Assembly (NCBI GenBank): GCA_013619035.1
Contig: JABXKX010000573.1
Span: forward strand, 1 to 7,410
Origin: Peptostreptococcaceae bacterium
Lineage (GTDB): Bacteria > Bacillota_A > Clostridia > Peptostreptococcales > Acidaminobacteraceae
Length of the DNA stretch: 7,410 nt
Reading direction: 5' to 3'
A model generated the notes under the pieces. The model ran no database searches and had not been told where the DNA came from. It was given only the letters and a program-made list of their open reading frames with translations. Shown here piece by piece: positions 1 through 5,971 of this stretch (positions are counted from its first letter, which is position 1; each line of letters opens with the position of its first letter). Made by a program: the position numbers and the translations under genes.

Positions 1-557
1 ACATCATCATGTGTCATAGTTGTATATTTCTTAGCATTTGGATTTACATTTGGATCACTATCGTAAACACCATCAACTTTTTTAGCCAATAAGATAACTT
101 CAGCTTCTATTTCTGCTGCTCTAAGCGCAGCAGTTGTATCAGTTGAAAAGAATGGATTACCGATACCAGCAGCGAAAATAACAACACGCCCTTTTTCCAA
201 ATGACGTACGGCTTTACGCTTTATGTAAGGTTCCGCAATCTGTCTCATTTCAATTGCACTCATCACACGAGTACTAAGATTCTTTTGCTCACATGAATCT
301 TGTAACGCTAGAGCATTAATAACAGTCGCCATCATCCCCATGTAATCAGCTGTTGAACGATCCATTTTTTCACTAGTACGTCCTCGCCAGAAATTTCCTC
401 CACCGATAACAATAGCAACTTCAACGCCAGCATCAGATAATTCTTTAACCTGATCTGTTACTATCGAGACAATTTCTTCATCTATACCAGTACCTTTAGC
501 ACCACCTAAAGCTTCTCCACTCAACTTCAAAATAACTCTTTTAAATTTAGGCTTCAA
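1..557 (-). CDS. pyrH: UMP kinase (uridylate kinase), C-terminus cut by window edge
   Basis: Cytoplasmic UMP kinase phosphorylates UMP to UDP with ATP, the committed step toward UTP and CTP; the bacterial enzyme is a hexamer of the amino-acid-kinase fold. The start is TTG at 557, chosen because AAGGAGG (571-565) sits 7 nt upstream and translation begins [16 protein letters not shown], as in homologues; no in-frame ATG lies near. Visible motifs are KLSGEAL (residues 11-17), GGGNFWRG (52-59), the UMP-binding stretch [10 protein letters not shown] (66-75), [11 protein letters not shown] (131-141) and [11 protein letters not shown] (159-169). About 185 residues are present of a usual 235-240, so roughly 50 C-terminal residues lie outside the window. 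The second motif residue is Ile where GTGNP is the commoner form; this is a family variant and should not affect activity. The gene lies downstream of the tsf terminator, in the usual rpsB-tsf-pyrH(-frr) order. Family assignment is very secure. Confidence 0.97.
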   Translation of the reverse strand, partial: MKPKFKRVILKLSGEALGGAKGTGIDEEIVSIVTDQVKELSDAGVEVAIVIGGGNFWRGRTSEKMDRSTADYMGMMATVINALALQDSCEQKNLSTRVMSAIEMRQIAEPYIKRKAVRHLEKGRVVIFAAGIGNPFFSTDTTAALRAAEIEAEVILLAKKVDGVYDSDPNVNPNAKKYTTMTHDD

Positions 558-564
558 AATGATT

Positions 565-571
565 CCTCCTT
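565..571 (-). promoter_or_regulatory. Ribosome binding site that fixes the TTG start of pyrH
   Basis: AAGGAGG reads on the minus strand 7 nt before TTG at 557-555. A perfect Shine-Dalgarno sequence at ideal spacing, together with the conserved N-terminus that follows, supports initiation at the rare TTG codon. Confidence 0.85.
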
Positions 572-621
572 ATAAGATTACATATCTTTGTCAAATTATC
601 CTTTAAACGAAGCTCTCTTTT

Positions 622-640
622 CTATTTTATCATAAAATAG
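622..640. repeat. Perfect 19-bp palindrome upstream of pyrH
   Basis: Two 9-bp arms (622-630 and 632-640) are exact reverse complements around a single central base at 631. It lies between the tsf terminator and the pyrH start, about 65 bp from the TTG. The arms are almost entirely A/T, so it could be a protein-binding operator or a weak RNA hairpin. The minus strand contains TATGAT, a possible -10 element, inside it, but I found no convincing -35 partner. Function is unknown. Confidence 0.6.
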
Positions 641-660
641 GAACTTTCTTAAGAATTTCC
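640..660. repeat. Imperfect dyad symmetry just after the tsf terminator
   Basis: The core TTCTTAAGAA (646-655) is a perfect 10-bp palindrome, flanked by GGAA at 640-643 and TTCC at 657-660, which can also pair across a small asymmetric internal loop. It abuts the T-tract of the tsf terminator on one side and shares base 640 with the 19-bp palindrome on the other. It may be an RNA stem in readthrough transcripts or a processing site. No function is established. Confidence 0.45.
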
Positions 661-661
661 T

Positions 662-692
662 AAAAAAAAAGAACACTTATAAAAGTGTTCTT
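662..692 (-). terminator. Rho-independent terminator of the rpsB-tsf operon
   Basis: The minus-strand transcript forms a perfect 10-bp stem (692-683 with 678-669) closed by a 4-nt loop, followed by a run of U residues (the A-run 662-670 on the plus strand, partly used by the stem). It begins 8 nt after the tsf stop codon. The + strand lacks a comparable T-tract after the stem, so it acts on minus-strand transcription. It should separate rpsB-tsf from pyrH at least partly. Confidence 0.93.
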
Positions 693-700
693 CTATTCAA

Positions 701-1600
701 TTAACCATTGATTTGCTTAGCAACTTCTTCTGCAAAGTTTTCTTCTTTTTTCTCAATACCTTCACCAGTCTCAAATCTAACTACATTCGCAAGTTTTGCG
801 TTTGCATCTACAGATTTTAAGTAAGAAGCAACTGTAAAGTCGTCATCTTTAACGTAAGGTTGATCTAATAAACAAATCTCTTTAAGCATCTTTTGAACTC
901 TACCTTTAACCATTTTCTCAACGATTGCAGCAGGTTTACCTTCGTTTAATGCTTGAGTTGTAAGAACTTCAGTTTCTGCAGCGATGAAATCTTGATCAAC
1001 ATCATCTCTAGAAACATACTTAGGATTAGTAGCAGCAACTTGCATTGCAATATTTCTAGCAGCTTCAACGACAGCATCGCCATTAGCACCTTCAACTTCT
1101 ACTAAAACACCAATTTTTCCACCACCGTGGATATATGCAGCAACAGTATTTTGACCTAAGTCTAATACTCTGAATCTTCTAATGTTTAAGTTCTCACCAA
1201 TTTGAGCAATATGCTCAGTTTGTACAGTTTGAACATCTTTAGAAGCATCTAAGTGCCATGCTTCTGACATGAAAGTCTCAATTGTAGCTGCATTTGTATT
1301 TAAAGCTTGTTTAGCAACATTTTCTACAAAAGCTACGAATGAATCGTTTTTAGAAACGAAGTCAGTCTCAGAGTTTACTTCTACGATAGCAGCTTTGCCA
1401 TCAGCTACAACAGCCTTAACAAGACCCTCTGCAGCAATTCTACCAGCTTTTTTTGCTGCTTTAGCCATTCCTTTTTCTCTCATTAACTTGATAGCAGCTT
1501 CCATATCGCCATCAGTTTCTACTAAAACTTTTTTACAGTCCATCATACCTGCACCCGTTCTAGTTCTTAATTCTTTTACCATTGAAGCTGTAATTGCCAT
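701..1600 (-). CDS. tsf: Translation elongation factor Ts
   Basis: EF-Ts is the cytoplasmic guanine-nucleotide exchange factor that removes GDP from EF-Tu during protein synthesis. The 299-residue product has the N-terminal UBA-like domain with signature RTRTGAGMMDCKKVL (residues 12-26) and the TDFV exchange motif at 79-82, whose Asp80 and Phe81 match the residues known to contact EF-Tu; the two core subdomains follow. I chose ATG at 1600 because AAGGAG (1614-1609) is 8 nt upstream and the protein then begins MAITASMVKELR, as in homologues. A GTG three codons earlier would overlap the Shine-Dalgarno sequence. It follows rpsB after 22 nt, and a strong terminator follows it. Length is normal for Firmicutes. 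Nothing odd was seen. Confidence 0.98.
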   Translation of the reverse strand: MAITASMVKELRTRTGAGMMDCKKVLVETDGDMEAAIKLMREKGMAKAAKKAGRIAAEGLVKAVVADGKAAIVEVNSETDFVSKNDSFVAFVENVAKQALNTNAATIETFMSEAWHLDASKDVQTVQTEHIAQIGENLNIRRFRVLDLGQNTVAAYIHGGGKIGVLVEVEGANGDAVVEAARNIAMQVAATNPKYVSRDDVDQDFIAAETEVLTTQALNEGKPAAIVEKMVKGRVQKMLKEICLLDQPYVKDDDFTVASYLKSVDANAKLANVVRFETGEGIEKKEENFAEEVAKQING

Positions 1601-1622
1601 TTTATACACTCCTTATTATTGA

Positions 1623-2342
1623 TTATGCTTCAGTTACTACTGGAGCTTCCTCTAATTCTTCACCTTGTCTACCTTCGATAACAGCGTCAGCCATTCTAGA
1701 AGTAATTAATTTTACGGCTCTAATAGCATCATCATTTCCAGGGATAACATAGTCAATATCATCTGGATCACAGTTTGTATCTACAATACCAATTACAGGA
1801 ATATTTAATAATTTAGCTTCAGCAATAGCATTTTTTTCTTTCTTTGGATCAACAACAAATACAATACTTGGTAATCCAGGCATGTTTTTGATTCCACCTA
1901 AGAATCTCTCTAATCTTTCTTTCTTAAGCTTTAATTGAATAACTTCTTTCTTAGGAAGTACTTCGAAAGTTCCGTTCTCTTCCATTTTTTCAAGTTCAAA
2001 TAATAAATTGATTCTTTTCTTGATTGTTTTGAAGTTTGTTAACATACCACCTAACCATCTTTGGTTAACGAAGTACATACCAGATCTACCTGCTTCTTGC
2101 TTAATAGCTTCTTGAGCTTGTTTCTTAGTACCAACAAATAATACGTGACCACCAGCTTCTGATACTTCTCTGACAGCGTTGTAAGCATCATCTATTAAAT
2201 TTACAGTTTGTTGTAAATCGATGATGTAGATACCGTTTCTCTCTGTGAAGATGTATGGTGCCATCTTTGGGTTCCATCTTCTTGTCTGGTGACCGAAGTG
2301 AACACCAGCTTCTAATAATTGTTTCATTGAAATTACTGACAT
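1623..2342 (-). CDS. rpsB: 30S ribosomal protein S2
   Basis: S2 is a late-assembling protein of the small ribosomal subunit, located between head and body and needed with S1 for mRNA binding. The 239-residue product is within the family's usual size. Visible signatures are the N-terminal [18 protein letters not shown] (residues 15-32), [27 protein letters not shown] and the C-terminal [28 protein letters not shown] coiled-coil insertion rich in Lys and Glu lies in the middle, as expected. The start is ATG at 2342 with AAGGAGG (2354-2348) 5 nt upstream. The C-terminal tail is acidic ([13 protein letters not shown]). It is the first gene of its own promoter and is co-transcribed with tsf. A structured leader suggests autogenous control, which is known for S2 in gammaproteobacteria but only inferred here. 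Confidence 0.98.
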   Translation of the reverse strand: MSVISMKQLLEAGVHFGHQTRRWNPKMAPYIFTERNGIYIIDLQQTVNLIDDAYNAVREVSEAGGHVLFVGTKKQAQEAIKQEAGRSGMYFVNQRWLGGMLTNFKTIKKRINLLFELEKMEENGTFEVLPKKEVIQLKLKKERLERFLGGIKNMPGLPSIVFVVDPKKEKNAIAEAKLLNIPVIGIVDTNCDPDDIDYVIPGNDDAIRAVKLITSRMADAVIEGRQGEELEEAPVVTEA

Positions 2343-2442
2343 ATTGTCCTCCTTAGTTTTTCCTCCACAAACGTCATCCCTACACCCACTCCATTTAGAG
2401 CACTTGGGCTATCGGTCAGTTTTGTGTGCGATTTTTTTTACC
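2343..2442 (-). promoter_or_regulatory. Structured 5' leader of rpsB (candidate autoregulatory element)
   Basis: About 100 nt lie between the predicted transcription start and the rpsB ATG. I can pair CACAAA (2426-2421) with UUUGUG (2371-2366), enclosing a hairpin made of CCCA (2408-2405) with UGGG (2388-2385) and CUCU (2400-2397) with GGAG (2392-2389), with a 4-nt loop and a one-sided AGUG bulge. GCAC (2429-2426) could alternatively pair with GUGC (2403-2400), giving a competing fold or pseudoknot. The real Shine-Dalgarno (2354-2348) is preceded by a second GGAGG (2366-2362) at the base of the outer helix. The form resembles ribosomal-protein leaders that bind their own product. Base pairs were found by eye and S2 binding is inference. 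Confidence 0.55.
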
Positions 2443-2447
2443 TCAAA

Positions 2448-2487
2448 CAGTATAACATAATAATAATATATTTACAATATTATACTG
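2448..2487. repeat. Interrupted inverted repeat enclosing the rpsB promoter
   Basis: CAGTATAA (2448-2455) and its exact reverse complement TTATACTG (2480-2487) flank 24 bp. One arm contains the -10 box, and the -35 lies just inside the other. The spacing suits two DNA-binding half-sites better than an RNA hairpin. There is no following U-run, so it is not a convincing terminator for the upstream operon. Any role as an operator is inference, and A/T-rich sequence can yield such arms by chance. Confidence 0.45.
2449..2477 (-). promoter_or_regulatory. Sigma-A promoter of rpsB-tsf
   Basis: On the minus strand, -35 TTGTAA (2477-2472) and -10 TATACT (2454-2449) are separated by exactly 17 bp; they match the vegetative consensus at 4 of 6 and 5 of 6 positions. 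The spacer is A/T-rich. The transcription start is expected near 2444-2442. The -35 lies 15 bp past the stop codon of the preceding motility gene, so the housekeeping operon has its own promoter very close to the operon end. Confidence 0.8.
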
Positions 2488-2492
2488 CTTAT

Positions 2493-3008
2493 TTATTTAA
2501 TAAAGTTCATGATCATTTTTATCTCACGAATTCCTTTATTTAATCGTCTTGCAATTTGTTGATCGTCCATTCCCAATGATTTTAATCTCAGAATCTCATC
2601 TTTGATGTCAGATTCTTCCTTCACAATGGATTTCACTTCTACTTTTTTTTCTATTTCTTTATTATTAGGCTTCTTGAAAGTTGCAATTTCTTTCCCCTGA
2701 TAATTCAGCATTTTTGATAAATCTTTTGTTAACAAATTAATATCATTGATCTTTTGATCAATGATCTCAATTTCTTTTTCATGCATACTAAATTTTCCTT
2801 CTAAATCACTAGCAATATCATAAAATGACTGATTCATTTCATCAACAGTAATTTCAATTGCTCGTAATTGATTAATAATTGCATCTGTATCCCCATCGTT
2901 TAACTTAACATGTTTAAAAAATGAGGCTTTCATAACTTCTCGCCGTATCATCACCAACGAAAAAATAGCAATAAAAAGCCCAATAGATATACTAAAAAAT
3001 GCAGCCAT
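2493..3008 (-). CDS. SwrB-like membrane-anchored coiled-coil protein (DUF6115-like)
   Basis: The 171-residue product has one N-terminal hydrophobic helix (about residues 3-21) followed at once by RREVMK, predicting an inner-membrane anchor with the rest in the cytoplasm. A region of about residues 40-105 is heptad-like and probably coiled coil, and a Lys/Glu-rich linker follows (about 110-130). The C-terminal part contains DEILRLKSLGMDDQQIARRL (about 137-156) and then a basic helix, resembling a small helix-turn-helix. Size, topology and position between sigD and rpsB match SwrB of B. subtilis, which promotes assembly of the flagellar export apparatus and hook-basal body. Sequence identity to SwrB looks low, so I give no symbol. 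The start is ATG with AGGAG 5 nt upstream; that site overlaps the preceding TAG stop, implying translational coupling. It is the last motility gene before the rpsB promoter. Confidence 0.75.
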   Translation of the reverse strand: MAAFFSISIGLFIAIFSLVMIRREVMKASFFKHVKLNDGDTDAIINQLRAIEITVDEMNQSFYDIASDLEGKFSMHEKEIEIIDQKINDINLLTKDLSKMLNYQGKEIATFKKPNNKEIEKKVEVKSIVKEESDIKDEILRLKSLGMDDQQIARRLNKGIREIKMIMNFIK

Positions 3009-3016
3009 ATCTACTC

Positions 3017-3325
3017 CTAAACTTTAATATCAAAAGTTGAGCCATATTCCCTCATCTGAATTTTTTTCTCTTCTTCTTTTTCTTTTTTCTTCTTTTTAGA
3101 AGATTCAGCTTTATTTCGACTTTCCTTCTGATCATTTTTTAATTCGTTTTGATCCTTTTTTTCCAAGTTGGATACTTTATTTTGATTCTTTTGAAGTTCC
3201 TTATCTTCAGTTATCTGTTGCTGTTGCATCGCCATTTCCTCTTTAGCGAGTTTAACATTATCTGGACGAGCAGCACGTCTAACATTTGGTAATAAAACTT
3301 GCATGTCCATTGGTTTAATAGGCAT
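3017..3325 (-). CDS. Hypothetical small charged protein
   Basis: Function not recognised. The 102-residue protein starts MPIKPMDMQVLLPNVRRAAR, a hydrophobic/basic segment that I recall from clostridial hypothetical proteins in the same position. Residues 30-90 are almost wholly Lys, Glu, Gln, Asn, Asp and Ser, probably disordered or helical, including a KKKKKEKEEEKK run. It ends with a short segment, REYGSTFDIKV. There is no signal peptide or membrane helix. The likely architecture is two short docking motifs joined by a charged tether. It follows the FapA-family gene by 11 nt, and its AGGGAG ribosome binding site overlaps that gene's TAG stop. The next gene starts 8 nt after its own stop. 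The tight coupling and location suggest a motility-related job, but nothing in the sequence proves one. The lysine codons create a 37-nt pure purine tract in the mRNA (3097-3061). Confidence 0.7.
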   Translation of the reverse strand: MPIKPMDMQVLLPNVRRAARPDNVKLAKEEMAMQQQQITEDKELQKNQNKVSNLEKKDQNELKNDQKESRNKAESSKKKKKEKEEEKKIQMREYGSTFDIKV

Positions 3326-3336
3326 AAAATCACTCC

Positions 3337-4725
3337 CTAATAAGAAGTTAGAACAATCTCTCCATGATCTTTAATGATCTTTGCTTTAGATACTGCAGTC
3401 TTTACATTATAGTGAGAATTTCCGATTTTAACTCTAACACCAGGATAAATAGTTTCTGCCTTTACATAAACATCTTTTAGTTTTTCAATGAGTTCATTGA
3501 TATTTTTAAAATCTATCATGGCGTTTTTTAAATTAGTGTTATATTCATCAAGCGATGATTTAGTCGTTTCGTACATCGCGTTAATTTTAGGATCATCTTG
3601 TTTAACTTTTTTTTGCTTTCCTAGAATATCATAAGCCTTCTTCAATTTTGAAACATTGGCTTTATACTCTTTAATATTCGCTGCTAAATCTTGAAACTCA
3701 GTCATGATATCATTGGTTATACCAAGTTGCAATTTAGTAGTAGTGCCAATTTCAGTACCCAGTGTTTTTGCTATCACATGATGTCTAGCAATACATTGAC
3801 CTCCTAAAATTAAACCTTTTTTACCTTTTGCAGTTATACTTTCATCACTTACTACATCACAATGCATCATCGAGTCCGTCGTGATTTCACCACCTGCGAC
3901 AATCTTACAATTGTTAAAGTAGTTTGATTTAATTTCACCACCAGCTTTGATCAAACATTCGTCATTACCTTGAACACCACCGCTAATGATGATGTCACCA
4001 CCAGCAAGGATCTCAGCACTTTCAACTACACCATAGATCTCTATAGTATCTTGAGTTTCAACTTTATAACCACTAGTTACATTACCTCTTATTATAATTC
4101 TACCAGAGAAAGATACATTTCCCGTTTTAACACCAACATCAGAGAATATCTCTAAGACCTCAATAATAGAAATTTTTACCCCTGCCATTTTAATAGAACC
4201 ATCACATAACGCTATAATTGACATGCCATCTTCAGTTAATTCAACATTCTTACCAAACTTAAAATTACCCATTTTACCATCTTTAGCTTTAATATTCATC
4301 CCAGTCACCGTTGTACCAGTTTTTCCAGGAGTGTTCATTGTTTTATAAGCTAAAACTTGTCCTGCTTTTACAATCTGAACAAAATTGGTTGTTTTAAAGT
4401 CAACTGTTCCATCTTCATTCTCTGCAGGTTTTAAATCCTGTGCTGTATCTACTTCAAAAGTTATTTTTGAATCTACTCCATGTTCATGTTCTATACCAGT
4501 AGCGACTTCAATGCTGTCGGCCTTTTCTGGATTATTAATAACATACTCTATAGCATTCGGATTTATACCAAATGTTACTTTTTTATCACTTAGCGCTTTG
4601 ATAATTTCTTCTTTGGATAATTTAAAATTGAAATCATCCGCATCAATAGTTAAAAAAGCATGATAATAATCACTAGATAGTTTTACAATTAATCGATATG
4701 GTTTTGCATTATTAGATTCAGACAT
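3337..4725 (-). CDS. FapA/DUF342 family protein (flagellar assembly protein A)
   Basis: The 462-residue product shows the family's layout: an N-terminal alpha/beta domain (about 1-90, with YRLIVKLSSDYYHAFLTI and a later VATGIEHEHGVDSKI), a middle beta domain with the PGKTGTTVTG turn (about 133-142), and a right-handed beta-helix (about 190-335) built from short repeats with AGGDI, AGGEI and LGGQ turns. A long coiled coil follows (about 345-425), then a compact C-terminal beta segment ending VLTSY. No signal peptide or membrane helix is present, so it is cytoplasmic. In Vibrio vulnificus, FapA is required for polar flagellar assembly and is linked to the glucose phosphotransferase protein EIIA; its role in Firmicutes is not established. 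The start is ATG with GGAG 6 nt upstream, 11 nt after the sigD stop. Family call is strong; a flagellar role is inferred from context. Confidence 0.88.
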   Translation of the reverse strand: MSESNNAKPYRLIVKLSSDYYHAFLTIDADDFNFKLSKEEIIKALSDKKVTFGINPNAIEYVINNPEKADSIEVATGIEHEHGVDSKITFEVDTAQDLKPAENEDGTVDFKTTNFVQIVKAGQVLAYKTMNTPGKTGTTVTGMNIKAKDGKMGNFKFGKNVELTEDGMSIIALCDGSIKMAGVKISIIEVLEIFSDVGVKTGNVSFSGRIIIRGNVTSGYKVETQDTIEIYGVVESAEILAGGDIIISGGVQGNDECLIKAGGEIKSNYFNNCKIVAGGEITTDSMMHCDVVSDESITAKGKKGLILGGQCIARHHVIAKTLGTEIGTTTKLQLGITNDIMTEFQDLAANIKEYKANVSKLKKAYDILGKQKKVKQDDPKINAMYETTKSSLDEYNTNLKNAMIDFKNINELIEKLKDVYVKAETIYPGVRVKIGNSHYNVKTAVSKAKIIKDHGEIVLTSY

Positions 4726-4736
4726 ATTCTACTCCA

Positions 4737-5471
4737 TTATAATAAATCACTTAGTTTAGCTTGCATTTTAGTTATCGCTTTTGTATGTAGTTGAGAAATC
4801 CTTGATTCCGAAATACTCATAATTTTAGCAATTTCTTTATAAGTTAGTTCCGAATAGTAATATAATTCTATGATACGTTGCTCTTTCTCGGGTAATTTCC
4901 CAATCATCTCTTTCAGCATACGTTTTGTTTCAACATCCATGAGTTGACCTTCGGGTGTTTCCTCTTTCCGATCCTCCTGAATACTGATATTACTATTTTC
5001 ACTAATTTTCTCATCCAATGAAACGACAGAAAACATTGATACTTGATGCATCAACTCACTGAGTTCCTTAATAGACATATTCATCTCTTTAGCCAAATCT
5101 TCATCTTTGATATCCATACCATGTACGTTCTGAAGCTTCTTAGTAGCTTTTTCAAGAAGCTTATACTTTTGACGCATTGATCGAGGAATCCAATCTAATG
5201 ATCTAAGTTGATCAACGATGGAACCTCTGATCCTTATGTTTGCATAGGTTTCAAACTTGTTCCCAAGTTTATAATCATATTTCTCAATTGCATCTAAGAG
5301 ACCTATGACACCATACCCAACCAAATCATCATACTCAACATGAGCATTGTATGTATTATAAAGACGTCCTGCAATAGCCTTTACTAAAGAAATGTATGAT
5401 ATTATCAATGCTTCTTTAGCCTTTAAGTCGTCTGACTCCTTATAACTTTTCCACAATTCAATATTGGTCAT
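4737..5471 (-). CDS. sigD: RNA polymerase sigma factor for motility (sigma-D/FliA/WhiG type)
   Basis: This alternative sigma-70 family factor directs RNA polymerase to late flagellar and chemotaxis promoters. The 244-residue product has region 2 with DDLVGYGVIGLLDAIEKYD (residues 48-66) and the characteristic FETYANIRIRGSIVDQLRSL (73-92) followed by DWIPRS. Region 3 is at about 100-150. Region 4 begins at LPEKEQRIIELYYY (193 on), with the helix-turn-helix YKEIAKIMSISESRISQLHTKA reading the -35 box. Region 1 is missing, as is normal for this group. It matches the B. subtilis SigD position after cheD. The start is ATG with AGGAG 7 nt upstream, 14 nt after cheD. Activity is probably held back by an anti-sigma factor FlgM encoded elsewhere. 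It could be called fliA or whiG; the Firmicute context favours sigD. Confidence 0.95.
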   Translation of the reverse strand: MTNIELWKSYKESDDLKAKEALIISYISLVKAIAGRLYNTYNAHVEYDDLVGYGVIGLLDAIEKYDYKLGNKFETYANIRIRGSIVDQLRSLDWIPRSMRQKYKLLEKATKKLQNVHGMDIKDEDLAKEMNMSIKELSELMHQVSMFSVVSLDEKISENSNISIQEDRKEETPEGQLMDVETKRMLKEMIGKLPEKEQRIIELYYYSELTYKEIAKIMSISESRISQLHTKAITKMQAKLSDLL

Positions 5472-5485
5472 ATGTAGGCTCCTAT

Positions 5486-5971
5486 TTATATTTCTTTTAC
5501 ACCATGTCCAATTGTTTTTATTAACAACGTACCAGTTTCAGAATAAAACTCAATCGTTCTACCAAAGTTTCCTCCAGTATCATCTGCTAATATGGGTATA
5601 TTGTGTGATTTTAATATAACTCGAACAGCTTCAGCATTTCTTTGACCTATTTTCATCATATCATTACCACTGGTAAATTTGAACATCTGCGACCCACCAG
5701 CAATTTTACTTACCAAACGTCTCAAATTAGCGCCCTCTTTTTTCATACCATCTAGCAACTCAATGATTGCAGTATCTGCAAATTTTGCTGTATTAGAATT
5801 ATTCTTTATTGTTTTGCTTGAAGGTAACATGATGTGTGCCATTCCAATCGTCTTAGACGAAGGATCATATAGGCAAATACCAATGCACGAACCTAATCCA
5901 AGAGTTGTTAAAGAACCTGGGTGCTTTACAACCTTAAGATCGGCCATGCCTACCTTAGTCATTCCGATCAT
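5486..5971 (-). CDS. cheD: Chemoreceptor glutamine deamidase CheD
   Basis: CheD converts selected glutamines of chemoreceptors to glutamate and, in the B. subtilis-type pathway, binds CheC and raises its phosphatase activity. The 161-residue product carries the catalytic triad at the expected spacing: Thr23 (in SLTTLGLG), Cys29 (GSCIGICLYDP) and His46 (GMAHIMLP), each two residues later than in Thermotoga CheD. The glycine-rich KIAGGSQMF and the C-terminal DDTGGNFGRTIEFY are also family motifs. The start is ATG at 5971, which overlaps the cheC stop in an ATGA arrangement. AGGAG 7 nt upstream lies within the last codons of cheC, so the two are translationally coupled and probably made in a fixed ratio. 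An internal ATG three codons later is less well placed. Length is typical. Confidence 0.96.
   Translation of the reverse strand: MIGMTKVGMADLKVVKHPGSLTTLGLGSCIGICLYDPSSKTIGMAHIMLPSSKTIKNNSNTAKFADTAIIELLDGMKKEGANLRRLVSKIAGGSQMFKFTSGNDMMKIGQRNAEAVRVILKSHNIPILADDTGGNFGRTIEFYSETGTLLIKTIGHGVKEI

Noticed and set aside
576..596. TTGACA on the minus strand upstream of pyrH with TATAAG downstream, as a promoter
   Set aside because: The -35 box is perfect, but the spacer is only about 14 bp and the -10 would run into the ribosome binding site. Spacing is too short for a normal sigma-A promoter.
1269..1622. Plus-strand open frame of 117 codons opposite tsf
   Set aside because: It is a shadow of the conserved EF-Ts gene, has no family resemblance and no supporting ribosome binding site. 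The same applies to plus-strand frames near 3970, 4385, 5679 and 6332.
2448..2487. Inverted repeat after the SwrB-like gene as an intrinsic terminator
   Set aside because: The stem would be only 8 A/T-rich pairs with a 24-nt loop and is not followed directly by a U-run; the sequence is better explained by the rpsB promoter.
3061..3097. A-rich purine tract in the mRNA of the small charged protein as a programmed frameshift site
   Set aside because: The A6G run is in phase AAA AAA G, not the A AAA AAG phase needed for -1 slippage. The zero frame continues normally to a stop that overlaps the next ribosome binding site.
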